From Ceratodon purpureus (Eukaryota; Streptophyta; Bryopsida; Pseudoditrichales; Ditrichaceae): a DNA stretch of 64,000 bases. A program made the translations under genes and the position numbers. Shown here in pieces: positions 23,401 to 34,104 of this stretch (positions are counted from its first letter, which is position 1; every line of letters begins with the position of its first letter). Below the pieces are notes generated by a model that saw only the letters and a program-made list of their open reading frames with translations, had not been told where the DNA came from and did not search any database. The stretch spans positions 107,241,789 to 107,305,788 of the forward strand of contig CM026426.1 of the NCBI GenBank assembly GCA_014871385.1, read 5' to 3'.

Positions 23401-26400
23401 AACCATGGCTAAGGAATTGAAATATACACAGATGTGAGTGGTTCATCAAAGCCAGGTACATTCACTAGTGGTCCCTCTGATATGTTCCTGTTCAACACGT
23501 CATGTATTATTAGCCTATAAATCAACGTGAGGTATTCATGAACATTAAGCTTAGAAGTAAGTTTACAAAAAAATAAGATGGCATCATGAACCAAAACTGT
23601 ATGAAGAAATGCTACTAAATGGGCCACTATTCAGATAGTTCATGCTACCCTTAATATCCCCTATGAAAACAAAGTTCTTAAAACCAACGAGGCTGTGTGA
23701 GATTAGATGATTACCAATCAAGCATTGTCCAATTGAAGTTGATAGGCGTGACATTCCTGAAACAAAATTGAAACCACGTTAACAGACGCAAGATGGATGT
23801 TTCTCCTCAATGCAATTCACTTATATTTTTTATTTTTTATTTTTTTTAATTTTTAATTTTGGAAACAAGGTGTTAAAATTTCATTAATGTGTGAAAAAAT
23901 TTCATTCTTGACCTCAAAGAATTTAATCTAATCATCTTTTTGTTCTTGAGCTTGTAACTCAATGACAAGTAGAAACAATCTTTCAAAAGCTTAATTAAAA
24001 CATGATAGCAAATTCTATGCTGGACTACAGTTACTGCAAGCTAAACAAAAAAATCAGCTCCCAGTCTTCAAAAGTAAAAAGACTTGCCATGCAGTTAACT
24101 TAGTGAAAAACTTAAATTTATTCTCTAATTTTCAAGATAAAATTTCAATATAAAAATAGAATAAAAATTATTCATAAACAGCTAGTGCATGTGAAGGAAC
24201 CATTTGAAAGCTTTAAGCATTGGAAATCCACCGAGTTAAGGAATGATTCAGCTTACCACGGAGGTAGAGATGGCAATGTGCAATTCCCAATATTCGCAAT
24301 CCTGCAAAATCAAGGTTATGTAAATATATCAGAAAATGTTTTTTGAATTTTTAAATAGTAGTAACGCCTTCAGCCACATGCAAGGAGAAGTTCTGATCTC
24401 TTTTTTAAGCAGACAGAAACTAATTCTATGTAATTTAGTTGACAGAGATGGTGCAAAATGGAGGTGTAATTAAATTTCGAGCTTACGGAGGTGATAGATT
24501 TGGGAAATCAAAAGTCGGAAGTGTCCAGTTGCTGCAGCAATTTCCAATCCAAACATTAAGTTAGAGAATGTCGATCTCAAATGCTTCAATTTACACTTAA
24601 AAATGATAGAAATATGGGCTAAAACTTAGACAGTTGTTGCTTAAGACTTACAAGGAGGGCACTGTCCAGTCCACAGTGTGCAATGATCTACATCACCAAC
24701 AATGGTGCAAGCAATTTCAACAAACAAATTCTCAACCACAAATTCTCAACAAAATTACCAACAAATTAAATCATCAACCACAAATCATCAACAAAATTAC
24801 CAACAAATTAAATCATCAACCACAAATTCTCAACAAAATTATCAACAAATTAAATCAAGGATATGGAATTTGCACTGACCCACGCATTGTTCGACGTTGT
24901 GACTTTGATATCCACTAATACACAACTTAGCTCTCTGAAAGATGAAGGTTGGAGAACTCACATATTTGCAGGAGATGGGATCGAAATGTTGGGACACATG
25001 AATACTCTGCAAAAAAAAATTCATTCAAAACTTATAAGCTGAATATACATTTTAATACCAATGTAACAATCGGCATGAATTGAAAGAGTTGCTTCACCCA
25101 GAAGACCATGATAAACTGTTTTTGGGTAATTTGGATCAGGGCAAATGATGATAGAAAATGAATGCTAAAAAAAATGGAAATCAAGGTGCAGTTTAGGGTT
25201 TAAGGGTTTAAGAAATTACAGCGGAGGTGGGACTGAGAAGTCTGTCAAATTCCTGCTCCTCAAACATCACAAATCTTTCTGTTAAAAACCCATGTTGCAT
25301 AGCCTTGATTACTTCCAGATGAGATTAAGCTTTCAACACTTAGCAAGACAAGCAAATTATCCAACAAACTTACGGTGGTATGGCAGATGCCCACAGAATG
25401 GGGATGACCACGGTGGGCAAGGTGACAGTATCCGGAACGAACATCAGCACAGGCACGTTGGGCAGCGTCACATTCACAAGAGTGGTGATCGGCAACGGCA
25501 CCGTCAGGCTCACATTTCCAGTCACCGGCACCGGCCTGTCCTCATAATCCAAACAATCGATGACCCAACAAAAATTAGTTGCATCAACTGGCATGATTGA
25601 GAAAAGGGGTCTCATGAGCTTGCTTACCCTGTGGAGTTGCAGCCCAAAAGAGAGCCGGTCAAGTTGTTCCCTGCTAAACTCCTGCAAACCCAGTATCAAA
25701 ATCAGTACACATCAGGCAGTGATCTATAAAAATATTGAAGCTTACAGGATGGAAGAAGAAGGATCATGTTGGAGAACTTACAGTCTCTCGAGATTCTTGA
25801 GATCAAGGATCCACTTGGGAAAAGACCCATTTAGTCGCGGGTTGCTTGCTATGATCCTGGATTAAGATGCAATGAAGAAGTGATATGTTTAAGATCCTTA
25901 GCAATCGATTAAGTGAATTTTCTTTTGAAGGGTTGAATGTAGATGATTATGGCTTCTGAGACAGGATTAAACTTACAGGTTTTTCAAGTTGCGAAGGTCG
26001 GCGATGGCTTGAGGAATGGCTCCCATGAAAGCAGTTTTCTTTATTGTTAAGGATTTCAAGAATTTCATTCGCCTGATGTCATCCTGCAATATGCACCAAC
26101 AGTGATCATAGATGTTACGAGTGAAAGAAGCTGGCCGAGTGATAAATTGTAAAATATATTGCGAATCACAACTGTTTCGAAAGTTTGAGATTATATTGCT
26201 TACCGGAATTTGTCCTGTGAAGTCCTCACCCTCTAGAGTCCTGCAACCAGTTCACATAAGCATTGATCACTTCCATGTACAAAACTTTTCCATCAAACAG
26301 GAAACATTCACAAGTTGTCCAACACTCAATATGTTTTGAAATCATGCTCAAGGGAGTTAACCCTTGGCATTTCGATTCAATGGAAACTGCTTCCTCATGT

Positions 26401-26877
26401 TTCCTTATCAGATTAAAATGGGCATCACAACAAAGCTTCAGACATGGGAATTTGCAGAAGTTGATTGTTTCGGATATTCAACAACAGAGCTACCCTAAAA
26501 CAAAACAGACGCTTACAAATTGGTGACCGAGGTGCGGACATCGTTGCACATGACCCCACGCCAGTCGCCCGAGCAGACTTGGCTCAGCTGCGGGTTCCAT
26601 GACTTCAACGCCTCTGGACGCTCCAAGGCATTCTTGAACAACACCAGCGCTCCCTCTGGATTGATTTAACCGGCCACACCATAATGTTACTCCCCCTAAA
26701 TTTTGGTATAATAATCTTCCCATCATGGTCAAGTTCCTTCACACAAAGTGCTGTGAATGTAAATTGATCTGTACCTTGTGATGAGAGGCTATCGGCGTAC
26801 GCAACGGTAGCACAACCTCCCCACAGGAAAGCCAGCACACACAGCACCAGTACCCTTGCTACTCTAAGCTCACCCAT
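17487..26877 (-). CDS. Secreted LRR protein with giant Asn-Phe-Thr/Pro repeat domain (23 exons)
   Basis: Exons, in transcript order: 26775-26877, 26517-26655, 26204-26240, 25977-26083, 25782-25856, 25628-25681, 25374-25535, 25220-25252, 24962-25006, 24652-24687, 24487-24531, 24257-24301, 23715-23756, 20560-22965, 20372-20413, 20054-20158, 19832-19882, 18586-18660, 18405-18473, 18068-18109, 17837-17899, 17617-17666, 17487-17566. All junctions are GT-AG and the sum is 3906 nt, giving 1301 aa. The protein has a signal peptide (MGELRVARVLVLCVLAFLWG), an LRR N-terminal cap (LVLFKNAL, CSGDWRGVMC), LRRs (TGQIP, NNLTGSL), small exons each with an N-x-S/T site (one reads D-W-T), the repeat exon, then more LRRs (DLSNNAFTGEV, DLSNNMLEGNV) and a Cys-rich end (KKCLPNSQHCKC). 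No kinase and no clear membrane span are seen. It probably acts in the cell wall or apoplast. The short exons are the least certain; no transcript evidence is available. Confidence 0.85.
18854..19796. mobile_element. Unclassified element with 17-bp inverted ends in LRR gene intron
   Basis: TTAACCCCTAAAGGTTC at 18854-18870 is exactly inverted at 19780-19796. The ~943-bp segment accounts for most of the unusually long intron between exons 17 and 18. No clean target duplication was found and no protein is encoded, so the superfamily is open. A non-autonomous DNA transposon is the simplest reading. Confidence 0.6.
20560..22965 (-). repeat. Exon 14: ~46-copy PPNFTFPPLPQFT coding array
   Basis: This 2406-nt exon encodes ~802 residues built from 13-19-residue units of the form PPNFTFPPLPQFT, some expanded with extra PPLP steps. 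I count about 46 NFT triplets plus single NST, NYT, NFS, NIT and NVS. Each NFT is an N-glycosylation sequon followed by Phe-Pro, so a fully glycosylated array would carry a glycan roughly every 13-19 residues. Unlike extensins there are no Ser-(Pro)3-5 motifs and no Tyr cross-linking motifs. The frame is open throughout and the unit sequences are diverged, so selection has kept the frame. Confidence 0.95.
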
Positions 26878-26888
26878 GTCTCCACCTG
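26878..26888 (-). promoter_or_regulatory. 5'UTR intron acceptor just upstream of the LRR gene start codon
   Basis: On the minus strand a T/G-rich stretch ending in TGTGTGCAG is followed, 9 bases later, by the ATG at 26877. It would pair with one of the GTAAGCTGG donors found upstream in the 27.0-27.46 kb repeats, giving a 5' untranslated intron of about 300-550 nt. This start is chosen because the signal peptide begins at this Met. Confidence 0.5.
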
Positions 26889-27029
26889 CACACAAACACA
26901 CAGACACATTACTCATGCTTCAATTGTTTACAACTATTCCGAAAGCAACCCATTCTCAAAACCAAACTCATGGTGATCGTCCTCATGCATTGATAGCTTC
27001 ACACAGGCTCACTCATTCCTTCACTCATT

Positions 27030-27460
27030 CAATCATGCCAATGTTTCAATCTATTAAACAATCCAGCTTGCCTCCAGAAAACAGGCTGTGTATAAAATTA
27101 ACTGCAATAGCAAATGATCAACTCAGAATCAACTCACTCCTTCATTCTCTCACTCAACCATATAACCAATATTCCAATCTATGAAACAATCCAGCTTACC
27201 TTCGAAACACACTCTGTGAATAAAATCAACTGCAACAGCAAATGATCAACTGATCAACTCATAATTCCTGCACTAACTCAACCATACCAAATATATATTT
27301 CAACATATGAAATATTCCAGCTTCCCTTCCGAAAACAGGTTATGGATAAAACCAACTGCAACAGCAGATCAACTGATCAACTCACAAGTCCTTCAACCAT
27401 GCCAATATCTCAATCTATAAATTAATCCAGCTTACCTTCCGAAAACACACTTCGATCAAT
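27030..27460 (-). repeat. ~120-bp degenerate tandem repeat carrying splice donors
   Basis: Four copies of a unit containing CAATCTAT, AATCCAGCTTACCTTCCG and AACTGCAACAGCA lie at spacings of about 128, 124 and 112 bp (CCAGCTT near 27063, 27190, 27316 and 27427). On the minus strand the CCAGCTTACCTTC segment reads GAAG|GTAAGCTGG, a strong 5' splice site. It is intact in two copies (near 27197 and 27435) and degraded in the other two. Confidence 0.7.
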
Positions 27461-27470
27461 GGATCATTAG

Positions 27471-27960
27471 ATAAAACCACTTCAGCTACATGAAGAATCA
27501 ATCTAACTTAGCTGCAAATTAATAAAATTAATAAAACCACTTCAGCTACGTGAAGAATCAATCTAACTTAGCTGCAAATTAATAAAATTAATAAAACCAC
27601 TTCAGCTACGTGAAGAATCAATCTAACTTAGCTGCAAATTAATAAAATTAATAAAACCACTTCAGCTACGTGAAGAATCAATCTAACTTAGCTGCAAATT
27701 AATAAAATTAATAAAACCACTTCAGCTACGTGAAGAATCAATCTAACTTAGCTGCAAATTAATAAAATTAATAAAACCACTTCAGCTACGTGAAGAATCA
27801 ATCTAACTTAGCTGCAAATTAATAAAATTAATAAAACCACTTCAGCTACGTGAAGAATCAATCTAACTTAGCTGCAAATTAATAAAATTAATAAAACCAC
27901 TTCAGCTACGTGAAGAATCAATCTAACTTAGCTGCAAATTAATAAAATTAATAAAACCAC
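27471..27960. repeat. 60-bp minisatellite, 8 copies (7 identical)
   Basis: A 60-bp unit repeats in perfect register from 27481 to 27960. Copies 2-8 are identical and copy 1 differs by ACATG for ACGTG. Each identical unit holds CTACGTGA, an ACGT-core motif of G-box/ABRE type, inside a small inverted repeat CTTCAGCTACGTGAAG. The array lies 600-1080 bp upstream of the LRR gene start codon, within its likely promoter. Sequence identity points to recent expansion or homogenisation. Confidence 0.95.
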
Positions 27961-28496
27961 GTGTGTACTAATTCTGTCTCATGACCAAATTGATGAGTGA
28001 AGTGGCCGGAGACAAATGGAAGTGAGGTGCAGGGGGGATGCCAGGGTAGTGATTTAATGTGTTGCAAGCGATGGAGTGGGTGGTTATGGGAGTGAAGCAA
28101 GAAGCTGTACAAGTGTAGGAGCGGTTGATGCGAAACCGTTTCCAGTGTGGTCTGGCGCCACAACACTTCGCCATCTGTGTGCATACAAGTTCATTTGAGT
28201 AGTTAGAGTTCATTTGGTTACTGGAGTTTGGTTTTGGAGTGTGGTTATGGATGTTGGTTACACCTAGTTTTTTTTATAATTTTGCACATGTGGGATTTAG
28301 GCTTAACTTACAGTTGCTGGATTTTTTTAATTTGTTGGAGCACAGTTGCTGGATTAGCAATTGTAGAATTTGGAGAATGAATGAATATTATTCAGTTTTC
28401 TGAAACAAATATGAAGGGGGTAATAGGTTTCATTTAGCACATGTGGGATATGTAGGCTTAACTTACAGTTGGTGGATTTGCTAGAATGTATGAATA
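27961..28496. other. LRR gene upstream flank with a ~150-bp direct duplication; no gene recognised
   Basis: GCACATGTGGGAT-TAGGCTTAACTTACAGTTG occurs near 28284 and again near 28437, marking a diverged tandem duplication of ~150 bp. The open frames at 27948-28213 (minus) have no recognisable domain. Confidence 0.5.
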
Positions 28497-28606
28497 CTAG
28501 TGGGACCCGTGCCGTTGAGCACATCGACCGCATCTTTTATGTCTCTTCGACGGATTCCACCCAGGAACCGTCGAGTGAGACAAACCATGCTCAATTGTAA
28601 GATAGA
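28497..28606 (-). mobile_element. 110-bp Helitron-like mini-element (H1)
   Basis: On the minus strand it starts TCTATCTTAC at 28606 and ends with a CGTGC...GCACG-type hairpin and CCCACTAG at 28497, followed by T. A subterminal hairpin (CTCACTCGACGGTTCC with its inverse) lies near the 5' end. It sits immediately after the 3' CTAG of element H2, so the two are end to end. The TC start, CTAG end and 3' hairpin are Helitron features. It encodes nothing. Confidence 0.65.
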
Positions 28607-29269
28607 CTAGTGGGACCCGTGCCGTTGAGCACGTTGTGATTAGTTTGATGTTAATGACTTTTGTCAACTTCAAATAAGTTGATTCAAAAAAATTTAAAAA
28701 GTATATATCAAATGTGTTTATTTAATAAAATAAAATATACATTGAAAGCCTCAAACATGGTTATTCATCAAACATTTTATGATTGATCTTTGGAAATGGT
28801 GTTAAATTTATTACTATGATGAAGGATAAACACTCTGATACATTTGCACAGCCTTACTGAGAAGTGTATGAATCCAATTTCAAACCCACAAAGGGAAAGA
28901 ATCTATCTTACATTATTTTAAATCCGTACTTACAAACGGCATCATGCGTCTGCGAATCGTGTAACAGCTGGCTGCATCCATTCGGCAGAGTTGCAGGCTA
29001 GCTAAATTACAGTTAGCTCAGGCTACCAACAAAATTGCACTATATGTACAATGAACCCACGGCAGTTCCGAATGACTGCAACAAATGATCAATGCCTCTC
29101 AGAGGAAGAAGAGTCATCTTCTTCCACTCGGTCTCTACCTTAACTACACCCGTGCGAATTCGACTTTCCATTATAGCAAACCTCTCAGAAACTCATGCCA
29201 ACGGGATCGACTCTTTCGTTGAATGTGCTGCGTTGCGCACTACAAAACATGTAACTCAGCTTGATTCAC

Positions 29270-30273
29270 CTCATCCTCCGAATTGTCATGGACCGACGAC
29301 CGCAGCTGCTTTTCAGATACTTTGATATGGTAGAAGTGAAGATAACTCTCACATGTCTGCAAATGATTGTGCCAACTTGTTCAAAAAGATAGCGGAAAGG
29401 AAAAGGAAACAAAAATGAAGGCTCCTTCGACCAACACGTAAGCATCCATTTCATTCCAATCCTTCTCATGATACACTGTTAAAAACACGGCTTGGAAATA
29501 GACGCAGCCCCTTGAATATGGCGCTATGCAAGCAACATGTGAACAAAGTAATCACCTACGAAATGTTATTGAGATAAACGATCGCTGCCAATACATATGA
29601 CACAACACAGAATTCTAGGTGGCTAAAAGGACTTCAACATGATTCTCCAGCCCCAGCAGTTTGAAATGTACAAAGTCATAAATTTTATCTACATGAAATT
29701 ATCAGAAAAGGCAAACATGCCATAGACCTTTGGTCAGAGTCTTACCAAGACAGCTACGGTCTTGTCCTTTTCACTCCAAAGGGCATAAACGTTCGAGCCC
29801 TGGCGAGACTGCAATTCCCTCTTGTAATGACCCAACTTCGTTGTGTGCTGCATATGTTTATCACAATAGGATTCTCACGGTGATTCTCATATCAAATCCG
29901 CAACTACAAATGAAGCATATTGCAAGATGATAAGTTCTACTCAGCTAAAACATTCAGCTCTGTCTATTATCAGCGACAACTCCGGCATAATCCAATTGTA
30001 CAAATCTTCACATATCTATACTAATGACACACGGCGCTTTCCAACTCCCCGCACTGCTGCGATACAATTCTTCAGAAGGTTTCTATCGAAACCTAAGAAG
30101 AAAGCAGCGCATGCAAACAAAGCAACGCAACGCACCTGGTCGGCACTCCACACTTGGACCTGTGTGGCGGTCACAAGCAGCAGCCAGCCTCCTTGCACCG
30201 ACAAGTGCACGACAGGCTGGGGCGAGCTGGTGTCGATGGACAGCAATTTGGGCCATCCGTAAGCGACATACAT
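29270..30273 (-). pseudogene. RIC1-like gene fragment (exons 1-3) captured in H2
   Basis: Exon 1, 30136-30273, encodes 46 residues starting [11 protein letters not shown] with [16 protein letters not shown]. Exon 2, 29746-29847, encodes 34 residues with KLGHYKREL and VYALWSEKDKTVAVL. Exon 3, 29270-29356, encodes 29 residues with YLHFYHIKVSEKQL. Every junction is GT-AG in phase 0 with no stops. This matches the N-terminal beta-propeller start of RIC1, a subunit of the Rab6 guanine-nucleotide exchange factor of the Golgi. Introns are kept, so capture was from genomic DNA. Downstream exons are missing, so only a truncated peptide could be made. The family call is from recognised motifs, not a search. 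Confidence 0.75.
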
Positions 30274-31154
30274 GATTGTAAGCGACTCCTTCCGATTCAC
30301 AAACGCTTGAGCAGCGATTTAACAATATCCTTCCTGCCCCTTCGCGACATATCAGGCCGTGGAAGCCCTAGTTTATCATCTAATCCTATCATCTGGTTGG
30401 AGGAAAATGCCACCATAAGTTGGACGCCCTCTGAACAAGAATAGTGATCCGCTTCATCCAACTGCTTCCCCCTCTCTTTTCCTGCCATTCAGGGTAATAT
30501 ATGCCCAAGTATCCATTTCTATCAGCTCCAAATGCCTCTGCTACTACATACCATCACGAATCCTACTTCAAAATCCTCCAGCGCAGAATATCGCCTCCTG
30601 AATTACCATACACCTCTACATTTTTCCAAACATTGCATTCGTTCGATTAAGCAACCATTCGTTTCGTAGGCCGTAACAATCCAGCTGCCTAATCCACGCC
30701 AGCAAACCTACACAAAATAATCACTGAAATCCAACATTCCCGACAAAACACAGCAAAGGACGTCAGACTACACAAATTCTCCAACGTAGATTCTCACTCC
30801 ACGAACACTCCTCGAATCAACTCCCAATCAACCTCAAAACAACCTCATCGCACTCCTTCCTCCCACCGCACCAGATCAAAAATCAACCAATGCCCGCACT
30901 CCCCGCATCAAACCAGTGCTAGAATCCCCGCACCTTGCTCCAAACCTCACCTCCACTCGCCTACTCAACTCAACCAGCTCCTGCACTCACTAACTCCACT
31001 CCCGCACCTACAACTGCACCAAACACACTCCTAAAACCTAAAGAACAACCAACACTCGGGAGCTGAAGCGCCGAACTGCACCACAAGCTCAGATCGCCAA
31101 AATCCAGAAACACCAGAGCTGGCTCCCAGTCCACATTGAGCAATGGCAAAACCT

Positions 31155-31345
31155 AATCCACCTCAAGTGCGAAAGAACCCGGCCAAGAGATCGCCCCAAA
31201 GCAGGCTGCATGTGCATGGAAAGTCGAAGCGTGGAGGCGGATCAGGTAGCACTGCAAGAATGTGTCGCCTTCTTTCTCCATCAAACCATTCGCAACTGCA
31301 CCCTGCGCGCCACCACTGCCGTAGCGGTCCCCAAGGCACATGCTA
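31155..31345 (-). other. Possible second captured exon in H2
   Basis: A minus-strand open segment from ATG at 31345 encodes MCLGDRYGSGG and continues to a possible intron boundary near 31255. It has exon-like composition and lies between the Helitron 5' terminus and the RIC1-like exons. I do not recognise the parent gene. Confidence 0.3.
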
Positions 31346-31623
31346 AAGGTATGAGTTGTCTCCTCGACGGATTCCGGCACGGAACCGTCGAGTGAGACAA
31401 ACCATGCTCATTTGTATAATAGATGGGTTCGTTTTTTTCATTTGATTGATATTTATTTTTCAAATTAAAGTGGTAATTATCTTGTTTTATCCATCTACAA
31501 TGATGACCTACTTAGGGAATGTTTAACATCTGTTGTAAGGACACTAGTGGGACCCGTGCCGTTGAGCACGTTGAGCTTGGATTGTTTGAGGCCATAACAT
31601 TCATCAACATGCATTGTAGTAGA

Positions 31624-33194
31624 TAGTGGGACATGTGCTATTGACCACATTGATATTAGTTTAATGTTATGAACTTTTATGTTAAAAATAAATAAATATA
31701 TAATAGCTTAATCATTCAATGTTGGAATAATGTGGTTTAAAGTTTATAAAAATTCATATGGAAATGTCTATAAGAAAATTTAAAAACTTAGTAAGTCTAA
31801 TATTAGCAACCGTGACTCTACTACAAAAAAACTAAAGCTTACTAAATGCCCTAATTTAGCACATTTAGGTGCGTCAGGAGGAGTCTGGAGCTTGTAACCC
31901 ACGGGCAAGAACAGGTGCCGTGTAGGTTTGACATGAATAATTTTTTAAAAATGAGCAGAGGTGTTGAAAAATTTGTTATTTTGTCAAACATGCTACACAA
32001 AATTTAGTGAAATATTTGGAATTTCTTAAAATCAAAATCAAAATCAAAATCAAAATCAAAATTGTGAAATAAATTAATTAAATAAAAAAAGGTGTCATCA
32101 GCAATATGTTTCCAAATTCGGTGGGCCAAGCTATCCAGAATCCCGAACCAAAGTGAACTGGGTAAACAACACAAACAAGCAGTTCATTGTCTACATAGAG
32201 CAGGCAGGTGAGTATGATCAATAAGGGAATCGTGTTCCGTCTTGGTCCAGGGGCCAGCAGCCGGTAACTTTCTCCACACGCCGAGACTTTCAGACATGGC
32301 AAACATCTTGATCGATTCTTCAAATAACTCAACTCTACCAGCCCTACTTAATAATATTGTACGTCACTCTCTTTCTTGTTCTAGAACAAAATTATTCTTG
32401 AGTGAACCATGGCTCGTTTTCAGTTGATCCTTGGGAAGACCTCGAACGTGATGGATTCGAGAACAACTCTGTAGACTCCACCGTCTCTCGAGTTTGCCTT
32501 CAAGTTTCTAAGCTCCGCAAGATATCACCTATTGTGTAAAAATGAGCTCAACACTGAGAAACACTGGAACAGGACTTGCTCTCTAGTAGACTTGAGCTGC
32601 CTATGTGAGGGAGCTGGGATAAATTATGCTCACTTCTGATGATAATGGTTCAATTATCTTAGTGGAAATACTTCTCAGATTAGGCATTCAAAGAACAGGC
32701 TGAATTAGAAGGACGTGAGCTTAGCAAAGAAACCCTGACCTCTCTAAAGCTGATGCTATAAATTTGTTCTCGTCCTTTCTACAAGTCTCTCCAGGTTTCA
32801 GTGTCGTTGAATTTGAGAGGTGAATTCAGGGATTCGCATAAATCTGCCGTTGGGCACATGTTGTTAGTATATACTACCTACAAATAGACACACAGTGAAG
32901 TGTAGTTTTAAAGCAGCCCCACATCCAATTGCACTCAGTAGTACATAGATTTGCTTTGAGCCTTTCAGTGTCAAGTGTTCAAAATACCACGTGTGTCGTT
33001 CACAGCGTAGACACAGCTACTCAACATCGTTTCTGAATTATAAGCAACTATCTCTTACAAGCACAGTGCTGCCCATCATACCTTGCAATCTAGGTGCCCC
33101 CGGAAAACATCAGACATTATGTTTCGTAACGACATCAAATTTATGAGTTACCCTATATGATACAATGCCAGATTGCATACGCACAGCGACGTAC
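31624..33194. other. H3 interior, no recognised gene
   Basis: Apart from the decayed Helitron terminus at its left edge, this part of H3 shows a short (AAATC)n-like run near 32030-32060 and scattered short open frames without recognisable domains. It may hold further captured intron or untranslated sequence. Confidence 0.4.
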
Positions 33195-34104
33195 TGATCG
33201 TTCATAGAAAGGGCACACTCCTTGATCTCCTCCGACGGAAACTACAATACAATATGGGGATAGAACGTCTGCCCCTTCCGAATAGGAGGATCCAATGTGA
33301 TCACCACAAACGTATGCAGCTGGTTACTCTTAGGCAGAATAAAAAGACGAACCACACTACTATACTGAATCTTGAAGTCATTAGCCTGCCCCTGTAACCG
33401 CAAAAATGAGAGATGAAGCTCCACATTGTACCGCCCTCTCGGAGTAAGAATATGCACTTTCTCAAACAACGCAACCGCCTCAACGCCAGCAGGACCAACA
33501 TCGCCCATCGACAATATCTTCTCCCGGAAAATCTCCGCCGGCGGCCGCTTCTCATCCCCCAAATAAGTCGTATTCGTCGTAGGTATATGAAAACTCAACT
33601 CCATCAAAGTATCCTTCTCACTCGCGCCCGTCGTATCGTCCACATGAAACTCCAACATCACCTCATTCTTCCCCTGCATCTACGTCTGCGACACATCCGA
33701 AATAGAAACATCTAACGCATGCTTACCGCCCACAGTGAACGCCAACGAGCTCCCCTCCAGTGTCACATCGTTCCAATTCCGCCCACTGATCGCCAACGGC
33801 TTCTCCTCCGCGCTGATCCCTATATTCGCCATAAAGAACGACCCCAAACTCGCCATATCCGCCTTTCCAAATCCATTGAATTTCACATCGCGCTCCGCCT
33901 TCAGCTTCACCCACAATTGAAACCCTCTCGGCACGCGCGTCCAGCTCAACGACGCAATGTCTGACGTCGAAACCTCCACCACCTTCCCAACCCCCGCCTT
34001 CCGCCATTGGAACCCCCGCTGCTCACCTTCAGCTGCCCCGGGTTCGTCCCGCCCCGCCCTCCCAACAATATACTATTGAACTGATGCACCGCTGCGTCCG
34101 CCAT
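33195..34104 (-). pseudogene. SSRP1: SSRP1-like (FACT subunit) 5' gene fragment captured in H3
   Basis: ATG at 34104 begins MADAAVHQFNSILLGGRGG, followed by [65 protein letters not shown] and [14 protein letters not shown]. These are the N-terminal dimerisation and PH-like regions of SSRP1, the histone-chaperone subunit of FACT. A 1-nt frameshift near 34010 and a TAG near 33677 (in place of Gln) break it, and the fragment stops at a GTACGT donor (33194) near residue ~300. The HMG box is absent. The ATG is only 98 bp from the Helitron 5' terminus. Confidence 0.88.

Larger units (their letters stand above)
28607..31423 (-). mobile_element. Helitron-like element H2 carrying RIC1-like exons
   Basis: The minus-strand 5' end is TCTATTATACAAATGAGC at 31423, preceded by A. 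The 3' end is GGCACGGGTCCCACTAG at 28607, followed by T. A hairpin CGTGC-loop-GCACG stands 11 bases before CTAG, as in Helitrons, which insert between A and T without target duplication. A second hairpin of ~45 bp (GTCTCCTCGACGG paired with CCGTCGAGTGAGAC) lies just inside the 5' end and is shared with H1 and H3. There is no RepHel gene, so it is non-autonomous. It carries sense-oriented host exons (29270-30273) and another possible fragment near 31155-31345. Confidence 0.75.

Noticed and set aside
24634-24918. Plus-strand Asn/Gln/Lys-rich open frame
   Set aside because: It arises from a CAACAAATTCTCAACAAAATT simple repeat inside an intron of the LRR gene.
24852-24920. Extra exon of the LRR gene (minus strand, HNVEQCVGQC)
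   Set aside because: It could be forced in only with weak splice sites and without a sequon; skipping it gives a perfect phase match between exons 9 and 10.
27471-27960. CRISPR-like regular repeats
   Set aside because: Units are contiguous 60-bp copies without spacers, in a plant nuclear region with no cas genes.
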